In this document: positions 26,006 to 34,680 of the stretch, piece after piece
Layout: each line of letters starts with the position of its first letter
Numbering within the stretch: the stretch's first letter is position 1
DNA from: Lewinellaceae bacterium
Lineage (GTDB): Bacteria; Bacteroidota; Bacteroidia; Chitinophagales; Saprospiraceae
Direction of reading: 5' to 3'
DNA length: 64,000 bases
NCBI GenBank assembly: GCA_020636355.1
Contig: JACJYB010000003.1
Span: 310,001 to 374,000 of the forward strand
Program-made: the position numbers and the translations under genes
Notes under the pieces: model-generated
Databases searched by the model: none
The model's input: the letters and a program-made list of their open reading frames with translations, nothing else
What the model was told of the DNA's origin: nothing

Positions 26006-26875
26006 TTAAAAGTCTTCGATCAAGATACCCATTTTACCCAACTGGTAGTCACGCATAGCTTGTAATACTTCGGTCTGATTCATAACGACATAAGGTCCGT
26101 ACTGGACGACTGGCTCTTCAATAGGTTTACCCCCAATCAAAATAGCCCGTCCTTCTTCCAAAACTTCCAGCGCCATCCCGGTAGCCTCCGGTGTAAGTAA
26201 AGCTACCTGGGTAGGACCTATAACCTTTCCATTAAGCTTATACAAACCGTCCAATGCATAAAAAAATATTTGCTGCCCCTCCTCGACCTCAAATTCGAAC
26301 CGATCTTTTGCCAGGGCGTATACCTGCATAGCTGTTACCGGTGACAAAATTTTGGCTGGACCTTTACTGCCCAGCAGATGTCCAGCGACCAGTTTGATTT
26401 CAATTCCGCCCTGAGGGGATTTTATCACGGGGACTGTTTCCTGGGGTATATTCTGATAACTGGGCTGAATCATTTTGTAGCGTTGAGGCACATTAACCCA
26501 AAATTGCACCAGTTCCAACATTCCACCAGACTCGGCAAGCTCCCGGGGTGGGCGTTCACTATGCATAATGCCCATCCCAGCATGCATCCATTGAGCACCT
26601 CCAGGACCTACGACGCCACGATTCCCACGACTATCACGGTGTTCCATGGAACCTTGAAACACCAATGTAACCGGTGAGAATCCACGATGTGGATGAGGCC
26701 CAACACCTAATTCTCTAACCCGGCTTTCTGCAGGTATTTCTGTCTTCCAGTGATGAATTAATAAAATCGGGTCTCCCCTTTCCATTTCATGTATTGGCAA
26801 TGCCTGCAGGATCAGATTACCATCCATATTAACCATCTCCGCAGTACTGATCAGCTTTATCTTTTTAAGTTCCAT
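26006..26875 (-). CDS. Pirin-family cupin protein
   Basis: A 289-residue bicupin. The pirin signature is clear: PHPHRGFSPVTLVFQG, then HRDSRGNRGVVGPGGAQWMHAGMGIMHSE, giving metal ligands His61, His63, His105 and Glu107. Bacterial pirins bind Fe or Ni and some have quercetin dioxygenase activity; the substrate here is unknown. The upstream codon is TTG (26878), immediately followed by the ATG at 26875, which is taken as the start. It is probably the first gene of a pirin-CDGSH pair. Confidence 0.9.
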   Translation of the reverse strand: MELKKIKLISTAEMVNMDGNLILQALPIHEMERGDPILLIHHWKTEIPAESRVRELGVGPHPHRGFSPVTLVFQGSMEHRDSRGNRGVVGPGGAQWMHAGMGIMHSERPPRELAESGGMLELVQFWVNVPQRYKMIQPSYQNIPQETVPVIKSPQGGIEIKLVAGHLLGSKGPAKILSPVTAMQVYALAKDRFEFEVEEGQQIFFYALDGLYKLNGKVIGPTQVALLTPEATGMALEVLEEGRAILIGGKPIEEPVVQYGPYVVMNQTEVLQAMRDYQLGKMGILIEDF

Positions 26876-27022
26876 CAAACAATAACCATTGAATTCGTCT
26901 TAAGAAACACTTATCGCTGCGGTTGGTTCGAGCTGAATGATGGGAGCCGGCATTTGTCAGAGTTATGTCAAAAAAGCTAACGGGTATAAAATGTATTTGA
27001 AGATCCCCGTTCCTTTGTAGAC

Positions 27023-29128
27023 ATGGATGCACTTGTACGTCAATTCAGATGGTTTGTTCAAAGTATAACTTTTATCCTATTGAGTTATAACACCCCCCTC
27101 CATGGGCAGGCAGATACCATCGGAATGTACATCGATGAACCGGAAATAATCATCTCAGCAACCAAAATGGCTCGTACCCAGGATCAGTTACCGATTCCGG
27201 TTCAGGTAATCGGCAAGAAAGAAATCCAGCAAACCGGAGCGATGCGTCTGCAGGATATCCTCCAACAACAGAGCGGCATCAATACGGTCTCCCTCCTCGG
27301 CACCGGCGTTCAGATGCAAGGCCTTGACCCTGACTACACACAAATCCTCATTGACGGAGAACCCCTTACCGGCCGTAGCGGAGGCACTCTGGACCTTTCC
27401 CGCATCGTGCTTGGCAATGTCAGACAAATCGAGATTTTGAAGGGACCGGCATCCAGTCTTTACGGAAGTAATGCGCTGGCCGGTGTAATTAATATCATCA
27501 CTGACCAGCCGGAAGGAAAATCGTTAACAATCAGGTCGTTAGTAAGCCCTCTCCAACTTCCGGATATCCAAAGCTCCCTGCAATGGAGTGGCAAAAAAAT
27601 TAAAACTTCCCTTTTCGCTGATTATTTGAAGTCTCCGGGATACGACCTGGACCAGGATACCTATGGCAAGACTGTTGAACCTTACCATCAGTTGACCTTG
27701 CACGGTAAATTCTCAGCCCAGCTGGGAACCTACACAAAATGGAATGCCTCGGTCCGGAATGTAAGCCAAACCCAATGGAATGCCTATGAAGTTACCGCTC
27801 CGGCAGACATTGTAACCGGCAACACGTATCAAAAGGAGTGGTTAGCCGCAACTAATTTGACCCACTTCTGGAATGAACACCTCAAACACACCTATCGGCT
27901 TAGTTATACCACCTTTAATCAGGACCTTTTATTGCTACGCCAGGAATCAGGAAACGTAGAAGAGAACTTTCAGTTTTACCAGCAATTCCTGAAGCCTGAA
28001 TGGCAACAAGAATTGATCTATCGAAATCTGACCTGGCATTTGGGGGCCGGGGGAGAATGGGAAGAGGTTCAATCAGAACGTTATGAGGTAACCCGGCGCA
28101 GAGCCCACCCATACGGATTTACCCAACTGGAATGGAATCATGGTGCATGGCAGGTGCTTACTTCCGCGCGCTATGACAATTATGTAGATATAGCCTCCAG
28201 TCTCAGTCCAAAATTATCCTTAAAATACCAGCTGAATAAGGCCTTATTCTTCGGGGGTGGTTGGGGCCAAGGATTTAAGGTTCCCGACTTCCGACAGTTG
28301 TATCTGAACTTTGCAAATTCCGTAGCCGGGTATCAGGTTTTAGGAGCAGTTGAATTGCCCACTGTACTCGCAACGTTGGAAGGACAGAGCCTGATAGATC
28401 AATATCTGGTGAACACCAGCCAGTTTGGAAACATTCAACCTGAGCGGTCCAATTCTGGACAATTTTTCATCAATTATGAGGGCACCAACGGAAACCGGAT
28501 GCAAATTCAGGTTTTCCGTAACGATATCAGGCAATTAATTGAAACACTGCCGGTAGCACGAAGAACGAATGGCCAGTTAATCTATTCCTATCTGAATTTG
28601 GATCAGGTGTACACGCAGGGAATCGAATGGACAGGATCCTTGCGGCTTTCTCCAAATTGGCAATTAAAATTATCGTATCAATTCCTGGATGCCAAAGACA
28701 AGCAAGTCCTCGAAGCCATTGACCAGGGCAGTGTATACCGGCGTAATCCGGAGACTTTAAAAACCGAACGCCTGACCCGTAAGGATTATGGCGGCCTGTT
28801 TAACCGCTCAGCCCATCAAGCCCAAATCCAGGTCCTTTTTGACTCCCGCACCGGATGGCAAGCACAGGCTCGCTATACCTATCGGAGCCGCTTTGGATTT
28901 GCCGATTTGAATGGAAATTCTGTTTTGGATGCCGCAAATGAGTATGTTCCAGGATACGGCGTGGGCTACATCTCGCTCCAGCGATATTGGCAAGCCTGGA
29001 TATTTAAAGCCGGCGTAGACAATCTGTTGAACTACCACAATGCGACCTATCTGCCCCAAATAGCAGGAATCACCCCCTATCTGGGTTTCGAATATCAAAT
29101 CGATTTTCACAATCACAATCATAAATGA
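27023..29128 (+). CDS. TonB-dependent receptor, HmuR-like (probable haem receptor)
   Basis: A 701-residue outer-membrane receptor. A signal peptide (residues 1-30, ending HGQ) is followed by a possible Ton-box segment EIIISATK. The plug includes RLQDILQQQSGINTV, TQILIDGEPLTGRSGGTLDLSRI and IEILKGPASSLYGSNALAGVINIIT. The barrel follows and ends in YQIDFHNHNHK. The adjacent HmuY-family gene overlaps by 4 bp (ATGA), so haem is the likely ligand. I did not confirm the HmuR haem-binding NPDL-type motif, so the specificity rests on context. Confidence 0.85.
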   Translation: MDALVRQFRWFVQSITFILLSYNTPLHGQADTIGMYIDEPEIIISATKMARTQDQLPIPVQVIGKKEIQQTGAMRLQDILQQQSGINTVSLLGTGVQMQGLDPDYTQILIDGEPLTGRSGGTLDLSRIVLGNVRQIEILKGPASSLYGSNALAGVINIITDQPEGKSLTIRSLVSPLQLPDIQSSLQWSGKKIKTSLFADYLKSPGYDLDQDTYGKTVEPYHQLTLHGKFSAQLGTYTKWNASVRNVSQTQWNAYEVTAPADIVTGNTYQKEWLAATNLTHFWNEHLKHTYRLSYTTFNQDLLLLRQESGNVEENFQFYQQFLKPEWQQELIYRNLTWHLGAGGEWEEVQSERYEVTRRRAHPYGFTQLEWNHGAWQVLTSARYDNYVDIASSLSPKLSLKYQLNKALFFGGGWGQGFKVPDFRQLYLNFANSVAGYQVLGAVELPTVLATLEGQSLIDQYLVNTSQFGNIQPERSNSGQFFINYEGTNGNRMQIQVFRNDIRQLIETLPVARRTNGQLIYSYLNLDQVYTQGIEWTGSLRLSPNWQLKLSYQFLDAKDKQVLEAIDQGSVYRRNPETLKTERLTRKDYGGLFNRSAHQAQIQVLFDSRTGWQAQARYTYRSRFGFADLNGNSVLDAANEYVPGYGVGYISLQRYWQAWIFKAGVDNLLNYHNATYLPQIAGITPYLGFEYQIDFHNHNHK

Positions 29129-29760
29129 TAGAGATGACTAAGAACACATTTTGGGTATTAACCCTTGTCGCATTGGGATTCGCAGCATGCAAAAAAGAAG
29201 AGACGGTGACTCCCAGTGAGCCACTTACCGTTGAAACAATCAATAATTTGTTTGCACCAAATGATGAGATTAATCGCGAAACCGGAGAAATCATCAAAGA
29301 AAATAACTTCGTAAAGTTCAGTTTCAGTGCCAAGGATACGGTTTCGGATGATTCATGGGACCTGGCATTTAAAGGCACCAAAATATTGGTGAATGGAGGA
29401 ACCGGTTCTGAAAATATAACGCGCACCGGTCATGCAGGTGCCATCATCAAAGACGGGATTTTCGAAGAGATGTTAACCGCACCGGAAGATAGTGAATACC
29501 GCCAGGATAGCGGAACTGACCTGGCCATACCGACCGGCAGCAACAATGGATGGTATGTCTACAACGATGCTGCCTACCTGATCACCCCTATCGCCGGTAA
29601 AGTAATTTTTGTGCGGACGCATGACGATAAATATGCTAAAGTTGAGATCCTGAGTTATTACAAAGATGCGCCGGCAAATCCTGATGCATTTACGGATCAG
29701 GCTGCAACATTTACATTCCGGTACATCTATCAGGAAGACGGAAGCAAAAATTTACAATAG
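29125..29760 (+). CDS. hmuY: HmuY-family haem-binding lipoprotein
   Basis: A 211-residue lipoprotein. The signal ends at VALGFAACKKE (Cys22 from the first ATG). The body matches HmuY family features: NFVKFSFSAKDTVSDDSWDLAFKGTKILVNGG, GHAGAIIKDGIFEEM, GWYVYNDAAYLITPIAGKVIFVRTHDDKYAKVEILSYY and a closing FTFRYIYQEDG. HmuY proteins capture haem at the cell surface and pass it to the TonB-dependent receptor HmuR. The start overlaps the receptor stop by 4 bp; a second ATG three codons in is also possible. A terminator follows, closing a two-gene haem-uptake operon. Confidence 0.87.
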   Translation: MIEMTKNTFWVLTLVALGFAACKKEETVTPSEPLTVETINNLFAPNDEINRETGEIIKENNFVKFSFSAKDTVSDDSWDLAFKGTKILVNGGTGSENITRTGHAGAIIKDGIFEEMLTAPEDSEYRQDSGTDLAIPTGSNNGWYVYNDAAYLITPIAGKVIFVRTHDDKYAKVEILSYYKDAPANPDAFTDQAATFTFRYIYQEDGSKNLQ

Positions 29761-29788
29761 ATAGTATTATTGATCTTTCATCCTTTCC

Positions 29789-29823
29789 AAGGCTGACCTG
29801 ATTCCTCGGGTTAGCCTTTTTTG
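29789..29823 (+). terminator. Intrinsic terminator after hmuY
   Basis: AAGGCTGACCTGA (29789-29801) pairs with TCGGGTTAGCCTT (29806-29818) with few mismatches and a 4-nt loop, followed by T5 before a G. It lies 29 bp after the hmuY stop and closes the haem-uptake operon. Confidence 0.82.
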
Positions 29824-29852
29824 TTTACCGTCCGAATTGGTAGCTTTAAAGC

Positions 29853-30455
29853 ATGTCGAAAAGACCGATCTCCGTTATTCTCCTGGCAGCAGGAACCGGC
29901 TCCCGCATGCGGGGTGACAAGCCATTATCTCTACTCCATGGCCAGCCGCTAATCCGGCATGCGCTGAGACTGATCGAAGAACTGCCTGTCCAGGAACGTA
30001 TCGTGGTGGTTGGCCACCAGGCGGAAAAATTGTTTCCCTTGCTCGCAGGACTCCCGGTATGGAGCATCTACAACCCGGATTTCCTCCAAGGAATAGGCCA
30101 TTCAATTGCAGCAGGTATTCGTATTGCCTCCCAACAGGTTGAGGCATATATGGTCTTATTGGCTGATATGCCTCTACTGCGATCTGAACCAATCATTGCC
30201 ATGATGGATGCATTTTTGCAATCCGATGAGTCAGTTTGGTTCATGCGTCCAGTATTCCAGGGACAACCCGGGCATCCGGTTTTGTTCAAAGCCCGCTTAC
30301 ACCTCACATTAAGCAGCCTAAGCGGAATACACGGAGCTAAAGAAATCATCGGATCCAATCCGGACAAGATTCGCCTATTTGCCTGGCCGGATGCCACCTG
30401 CCTGCAGGATGTAGATACCCCGGAAGACCTGGAAAAGATAACCAGGCTCCTGTGA
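29853..30455 (+). CDS. mocA: Molybdenum cofactor nucleotidyltransferase, MocA-like
   Basis: A 200-residue nucleotidyltransferase of the MobA/MocA type. The signature VILLAAGTGSRMRGDKPL is at about 8-25, and the metal-binding LLADMPLL near 105. MocA adds CMP to molybdopterin, MobA adds GMP; the family also includes other small-molecule nucleotidyltransferases. The neighbouring moaD and moaE genes favour a molybdenum-cofactor role. The gap to moaD is 55 bp, so moaD may have its own promoter. Confidence 0.72.
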   Translation: MSKRPISVILLAAGTGSRMRGDKPLSLLHGQPLIRHALRLIEELPVQERIVVVGHQAEKLFPLLAGLPVWSIYNPDFLQGIGHSIAAGIRIASQQVEAYMVLLADMPLLRSEPIIAMMDAFLQSDESVWFMRPVFQGQPGHPVLFKARLHLTLSSLSGIHGAKEIIGSNPDKIRLFAWPDATCLQDVDTPEDLEKITRLL

Positions 30456-30510
30456 GTCCGGTTCGGAGACTAATTCGCCTTTACGTACTTATGTTTTGTA
30501 TTTTTGTCTT

Positions 30511-30777
30511 ATGAAAACGCAGTCACCTGATACCCTTTCCGTGCGAATTCTGGCATTTGGAATCGCCAAGGATATTCTTGAAGATAACGTAATATGGATG
30601 GATCTGGAGCCTGGCTCTAAGGTATCCGATCTCAAGAGCGCATTAATGGAAGCATTTCCGGCATTTGAAAAATTGCAATACGTCCGGTTTGCAATCAATG
30701 AGTCTTATGTTACCGACGATGAGATCATTCTGCCGGATGACGAAATTGCAATTATTCCTCCCGTAAGCGGAGGTTGA
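30511..30777 (+). CDS. moaD: Molybdopterin synthase sulfur carrier subunit MoaD
   Basis: An 88-residue ubiquitin-like protein ending in the diagnostic Gly-Gly (PPVSGG), which is adenylated and converted to a thiocarboxylate that donates sulfur to precursor Z. The frame is open from a TTG at 30496, but the ATG at 30511 fits. TATTTTTG at 30499-30506 matches TAnnTTTG but is so close to the ATG that a transcript from it would be almost leaderless. moaE follows 5 bp after the stop. Confidence 0.88.
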   Translation: MKTQSPDTLSVRILAFGIAKDILEDNVIWMDLEPGSKVSDLKSALMEAFPAFEKLQYVRFAINESYVTDDEIILPDDEIAIIPPVSGG

Positions 30778-30782
30778 GCATT

Positions 30783-31202
30783 ATGGAATCACAAATTCAT
30801 CTAACCGATCTTCCACTTGATCCATCCGGCATCCATCGGTACCTCTCGACACCGGCCAGCGGCGGTATTGTCGTTTTTACCGGAACCGTTCGGGACCACA
30901 ACCAGGACCTTCGGGTTATTCGGTTGGAGTTTGAAGCCTATGAACCTATGGCCATTAAAGAGATGGAGCGGCTTGCCCAGGTTTGTAGCGAACAATGGCC
31001 CTGTCACCGGATAGCGATTCACCACCGGCTAGGAGTTCTCGGAGTTGGTGAAATTCCGGTAGTGATTGGCGTGTCCACCGCACATCGGCAAGAAGCATTT
31101 GCTGCTTGTCAATTCTTGATTGATGCGCTCAAGGTTCACGTACCCATCTGGAAAAAGGAGGTCTTTACCGATGGCTCACAGTGGGTTTCAGCTCATCCGT
31201 AA
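30783..31202 (+). CDS. moaE: Molybdopterin synthase catalytic subunit MoaE
   Basis: A 139-residue MoaE, which with MoaD makes molybdopterin from precursor Z. Conserved residues seen are Arg37 (FTGTVRDHN), His101-Arg102 (STAHRQEAF), Lys117 (DALKVHVPIWK) and Lys124 in KKEVFTDGSQWV. The ATG at 30783 is chosen; a TTG overlapping the moaD stop adds three residues. moaA, moaC and moeA are not nearby. The stop codon abuts the stop of the convergent EI24-like gene with no spacer. Confidence 0.93.
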   Translation: MESQIHLTDLPLDPSGIHRYLSTPASGGIVVFTGTVRDHNQDLRVIRLEFEAYEPMAIKEMERLAQVCSEQWPCHRIAIHHRLGVLGVGEIPVVIGVSTAHRQEAFAACQFLIDALKVHVPIWKKEVFTDGSQWVSAHP

Positions 31203-31976
31203 TTAAACGGTGACTTTAGATTCGAGATCGTACATGCACATGGCAGCCAATACCGCACCAAGAATGGATCCGATCAGTGAGCCCAATACAGGAACGAACA
31301 TAAGCGTATTTGCCACTAACCCTACTCCAAAAGAAATGCCGAGATAAGACTTGGCACGCTTTTCACTTTCTTTGATGTTGAGTTCATAAACTTCATGGTA
31401 GTTATCAATCAGGGTAAACCCAATAAAGTAACATCCAATTAGCCAAGCGATCACAGGCTTAAGAAAGGTCATACCGATCATTCCCAAAGGAATTCCAATC
31501 AGAAATACTATAAGCATTTCGAAGGCATAATTTCGAATCGCTATCTGGATCATCCGCTTTTGAGCCGCCACAAAATCTTTCCAGGATGCATGGGTTTGGA
31601 TCCCGGTAAGTAACTCAATCGCCCGACGTGAAAAATGAAATATAAATATTTCAAAAACGATCAGCAGGATGTATTTAAAACTCCCATTGAACATAAACCC
31701 AAAGCTGTCGGAAAAAGCATGTCCGGTAGATGCAAAAGCTTGGTAGATGGCATTATGGTGTTCCTCATTGACCCCATGCTGATACCATTTAAAGAATGAG
31801 GACATGAATTTTAAGGAGATCAGCGAGCCGACCACCAATAATATCCGGGACAACCAGCTATAACCCATCATGCCTTTCCACAATTGATTGTCGCGAATGA
31901 AATAAACGGCTTCCTTCACCCTACTGAGTGTGTAGATCAGGTCATAAACAAACAAAGAGAGTAAATGGCTTTCCAT
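31203..31976 (-). CDS. EI24/CysZ-like polytopic membrane protein
   Basis: A 257-residue membrane protein with about five or six hydrophobic segments (for example near 40-60, 100-120, 150-190 and 215-250). The closing block FGVGLVANTLMFVPVLGSLIGSILGAVLAAM resembles the last segments of the EI24/CysZ family, which includes sulfate transporters. It is flanked by moaE (convergent) and the sigma-factor unit (same strand, 135 bp upstream). No motif proves sulfate transport. Assignment is moderate. Confidence 0.5.
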   Translation of the reverse strand: MESHLLSLFVYDLIYTLSRVKEAVYFIRDNQLWKGMMGYSWLSRILLVVGSLISLKFMSSFFKWYQHGVNEEHHNAIYQAFASTGHAFSDSFGFMFNGSFKYILLIVFEIFIFHFSRRAIELLTGIQTHASWKDFVAAQKRMIQIAIRNYAFEMLIVFLIGIPLGMIGMTFLKPVIAWLIGCYFIGFTLIDNYHEVYELNIKESEKRAKSYLGISFGVGLVANTLMFVPVLGSLIGSILGAVLAAMCMYDLESKVTV

Positions 31977-32111
31977 TCAATAATCCGGTTTAGTTGATTC
32001 GGAAGTTACTATGCAAACCTGGGGATATCAATTTTTTTCAGCGTAGGTGCCCTACTTTTCGATCAAGCCGGCTTTTGTTCCGACTTAACGATTCAAATCC
32101 GAAAGTGCAAA

Positions 32112-33368
32112 CTAAAAGTGAATCCCGATGCGGAGACCAATTTCCTCACGACGAAAATCCGCTGAATTTACCTTTTTAAAAGGTGATAATCCCTGGTGAA
32201 AATAACCTTCAGCTATCCAGCGCTGATATTGGTAACGTATAAGCACATGACCCGACCAGACCTGATTGTAGAGTTTGGTGTTATTACTGTTCGAGACGGT
32301 AGAGCCCGGGTTAGCTGTAAAGTCCGGCGTAGCATTCGGGTCCATCTTATCCAACGACTCCAAAGCCACGTTTACCTGGCCGCTTACCAGCTGCTCAAAA
32401 CGGCCTTCGACACCAAGTTGCCAGTGACGGGCAATCCGATACCTTGCTCCAAAAGGAACCACCAAATAGGATGGTTTTAATTCGGAAATTTCCGACACAT
32501 AGGACCGGTTGGCATCATTTACACCACTGCCGGCAGCGCTCTGCAAATATTGGGTTATAACCGGGTCAAAAGACCATTTTGCTATCCCTATCCCTCCGGC
32601 CAATGACCAGCGTGGATGGAGCATCCAAGCTAGCTGGGTCTCCGCGGACATACCAAAGCCCTGGGATGGTCTGAGTCCGGCAGCTACGCCGAGCGTAAAC
32701 TCCGGGATAAAAATCCGTTTAGTCCGGTCAGGATTCGGGATGCCTACCCTGACAGCGGGCACTGAGGAAGACGGATGCCAAACTGCATTTAGATTTGAGG
32801 TGAGCCTGGGCAAAGGCAATAGGACGGCTTGCTCTGCAGATATGGAATGCTCTGGCTGTTGCATATCACTGGATTCCGTCACGACATAACTTAGACTATC
32901 CACATCTTCGAATAAAGGTTGAAGCGCATGGTTGACTCCAGATTGATTTACCTGATGCCTGGAGAAAACTGCCTGATTAATGGGAACCACGTTCAAGGCC
33001 ACTGTGGACTGATTGGATGGTGAAGATTGAGCGATCGATTTTTCATTGGCACTGGTCTTTTCTTCCGAATTCAGAGCTGTAGCCGGTAATTCCTTTTTCG
33101 ACAATGCCGGAGCGGATTCGGCAGATGTAGATTGCATTCCAGTCCGGGGAGTTTCAAGGGCTAGCTCTGAAGGTTTATTCCTTTCCGTAGCGATGAAAAA
33201 CCAGCCTATCAGGGCTAATGCAGCAGCACCAGAAAGCCACCACCAAAGGATGGCCTTCTTCCTCCGTTTTTCCGGCATCTCAAGATCCAGTCTCCGGTGC
33301 ATATCCTTCCAGGCATTATCCAGCGCTGACGGATCGCTCCACCAATTTTTATCTTGCGAATTGCTCAT
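32112..33368 (-). CDS. Sigma-associated membrane protein: TM anchor plus outer-membrane barrel domain
   Basis: A 418-residue protein encoded just after an ECF sigma gene, overlapping it by 20 bp. The N-terminal ~38 residues (WKDMHRRLDLEMPEKRRKK) resemble the cytosolic end of Bacteroidota anti-sigma-like proteins, one TM segment follows (LWWWLSGAAALALIGWFFIA), then about 130 low-complexity Ser/Ala/Gln-rich residues, then a C-terminal porin-type barrel (LGVAAGLRPSQGFGMSAETQLAW, GARYRIARHWQLGVEGRFEQL, terminal GLRIGIHF). The frame extends to 33494, but the ATG at 33368 is preferred. A role as partner of the sigma factor is inferred. Confidence 0.6.
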   Translation of the reverse strand: MSNSQDKNWWSDPSALDNAWKDMHRRLDLEMPEKRRKKAILWWWLSGAAALALIGWFFIATERNKPSELALETPRTGMQSTSAESAPALSKKELPATALNSEEKTSANEKSIAQSSPSNQSTVALNVVPINQAVFSRHQVNQSGVNHALQPLFEDVDSLSYVVTESSDMQQPEHSISAEQAVLLPLPRLTSNLNAVWHPSSSVPAVRVGIPNPDRTKRIFIPEFTLGVAAGLRPSQGFGMSAETQLAWMLHPRWSLAGGIGIAKWSFDPVITQYLQSAAGSGVNDANRSYVSEISELKPSYLVVPFGARYRIARHWQLGVEGRFEQLVSGQVNVALESLDKMDPNATPDFTANPGSTVSNSNNTKLYNQVWSGHVLIRYQYQRWIAEGYFHQGLSPFKKVNSADFRREEIGLRIGIHF

Positions 33369-33903
33369 TGTTCTGCATTTTTTGAATACGGGCTTTAAGG
33401 ATTTTGCGGGCATTGGACAGATGCCACTTACTGGTGCCTTCCTGAATTCCCAATTTGGTTGCGATTTCATCGTGAGAATGCCCCTCAATGGCAAACAGGA
33501 TAAATACCTGCTTACTCATAAAAGGCAAATCTTCAATCATGCTCATCAGGTCTTCATAATACAGGGAATGGATAGCCTCTTCCCGGATGGAATCATCCTT
33601 TTCGTCCAGAATTAAAAACTTCAGATAGCGGTTCTCCTTCTTGAAATAATCTGAAATCGCGTGAAAGATTAGCCGGCGGAGCCAGCCCTCAAAAGATCCT
33701 TTGTGTTCGTATAGGTGTATTTTTTGAAATGCCCTCAGGAAGCCGTTATTGACAATGTCAATAATGCGGTCCTGATCGTGCGTAAAACGGTGGCACATTT
33801 GGGCCATAGCAGGAAAATAAAGGCGATACAACTGCTCCTGACAACGACGGTCATTCGCCTTGCAGCCTTCAATAATCGATCGGATATCCTGCGGTTTTGA
33901 CAT
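33349..33903 (-). CDS. ECF-family RNA polymerase sigma factor
   Basis: A 184-residue sigma-70 family protein of ECF type. Region 2 is at about 15-85 (LYRLYFPAMAQMCHRFTHDQDRIIDIVNNGFLRAFQKIHLYEHKGSFEGWLRRLIFHAISDYFKK) and region 4 at about 115-170 with a HTH (FAIEGHSHDEIATKLGIQEGTSKWHLSNARKILK). Regions 1 and 3 are absent, as expected. It lies 7 bp after an outer-membrane barrel gene and overlaps the TM-barrel gene by 20 bp, so all are probably one transcript. The target promoters are unknown. Confidence 0.93.
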   Translation of the reverse strand: MSKPQDIRSIIEGCKANDRRCQEQLYRLYFPAMAQMCHRFTHDQDRIIDIVNNGFLRAFQKIHLYEHKGSFEGWLRRLIFHAISDYFKKENRYLKFLILDEKDDSIREEAIHSLYYEDLMSMIEDLPFMSKQVFILFAIEGHSHDEIATKLGIQEGTSKWHLSNARKILKARIQKMQNNEQFAR

Positions 33904-33910
33904 TGGCTAT

Positions 33911-34678
33911 TTAAAATAACAAACCGGTACTAAGGGTTAATCGCCTGAATTCGATTCGCTTTTCCAAGGTACGACGATCCCACTGACTTATGTTGTAATT
34001 AAAAGTAGCCCGCTGGAATTGATAGCCAAGTCCGATGGTGGCTACCGTATTCCGGAAAGCTCCCAATCGCAAGCCGATTTGTGGGGACCAATAAAATCCG
34101 CCGGAAGCATCGAGTAAATTCCCGCTCCGAACATAACTCCAGCCATATCCGGCTGCCACTGCATAATAAGGGCTGACTTGTCGCTCCAGCATGTAACCCC
34201 GGATCTCCGCATAGCCTGCCAGGATCTTCTCTACGGATTGTAAGTTAAACTGACTGTAGCGGGCCCCTCCACTTATTCCATAAAGCCGGTGCAGCCGATA
34301 ACCCCATTGCATATTCAACCCGAATCCAGGAATTAGTGGATTGCTCACATCCTGTCCATCCATGAATTCCAATTGGACGAGACCAAACCAGCCCTTTTCC
34401 CTAAAATTGTAACTTTTGAAAAGCTGCGGCCCTCCCTGGGCCTTTTGGTACATGCGTTTGACCGTACGACTATGGATGTACAGCGTCGCACCTGTCACCA
34501 GCTTAAATGCATAAACACTGTCTCCTTCCAGTCCGGTAATCGTACCGGTGAGTCTGCTGCCATTTTTCAAATCCAGTACATCCAGATAGTTCACCGGGGC
34601 GTTTTGGGACCAGAGAACCAGGACATTCAAACTAAAGACCGTACCAATCAGTAGTCGATAAATCGGATAATGCTTCAT
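33911..34678 (-). CDS. Outer-membrane beta-barrel protein, hypothetical
   Basis: A 255-residue protein with a signal peptide (LLIGTVFSLNVLVLWSQ) and an SH3/Sm-like small beta domain (LKNGSRLTGTITGLEGDSVYAFKLVTGATLYIHSRTVKRMY). Alternating amphipathic strands of a small barrel follow (for example GLNMQWGYRLHRLYGISGGARYSQFNL, YYAVAAGYGWSYV, VATIGLGYQFQRATF, ending FRRLTLSTGLLF). I recognise no specific family. It is second in the LVIVD/barrel/sigma/TM-barrel unit, 2 bp after the LVIVD gene, so it may report or respond to envelope state. Confidence 0.7.
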   Translation of the reverse strand: MKHYPIYRLLIGTVFSLNVLVLWSQNAPVNYLDVLDLKNGSRLTGTITGLEGDSVYAFKLVTGATLYIHSRTVKRMYQKAQGGPQLFKSYNFREKGWFGLVQLEFMDGQDVSNPLIPGFGLNMQWGYRLHRLYGISGGARYSQFNLQSVEKILAGYAEIRGYMLERQVSPYYAVAAGYGWSYVRSGNLLDASGGFYWSPQIGLRLGAFRNTVATIGLGYQFQRATFNYNISQWDRRTLEKRIEFRRLTLSTGLLF

Positions 34679-34680
34679 GG

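Noticed and set aside
33369..33494. Longer N-terminus for the TM-barrel protein
   Set aside because: It would run deep into the sigma factor gene, and the ATG at 33368 gives the anti-sigma-like start.
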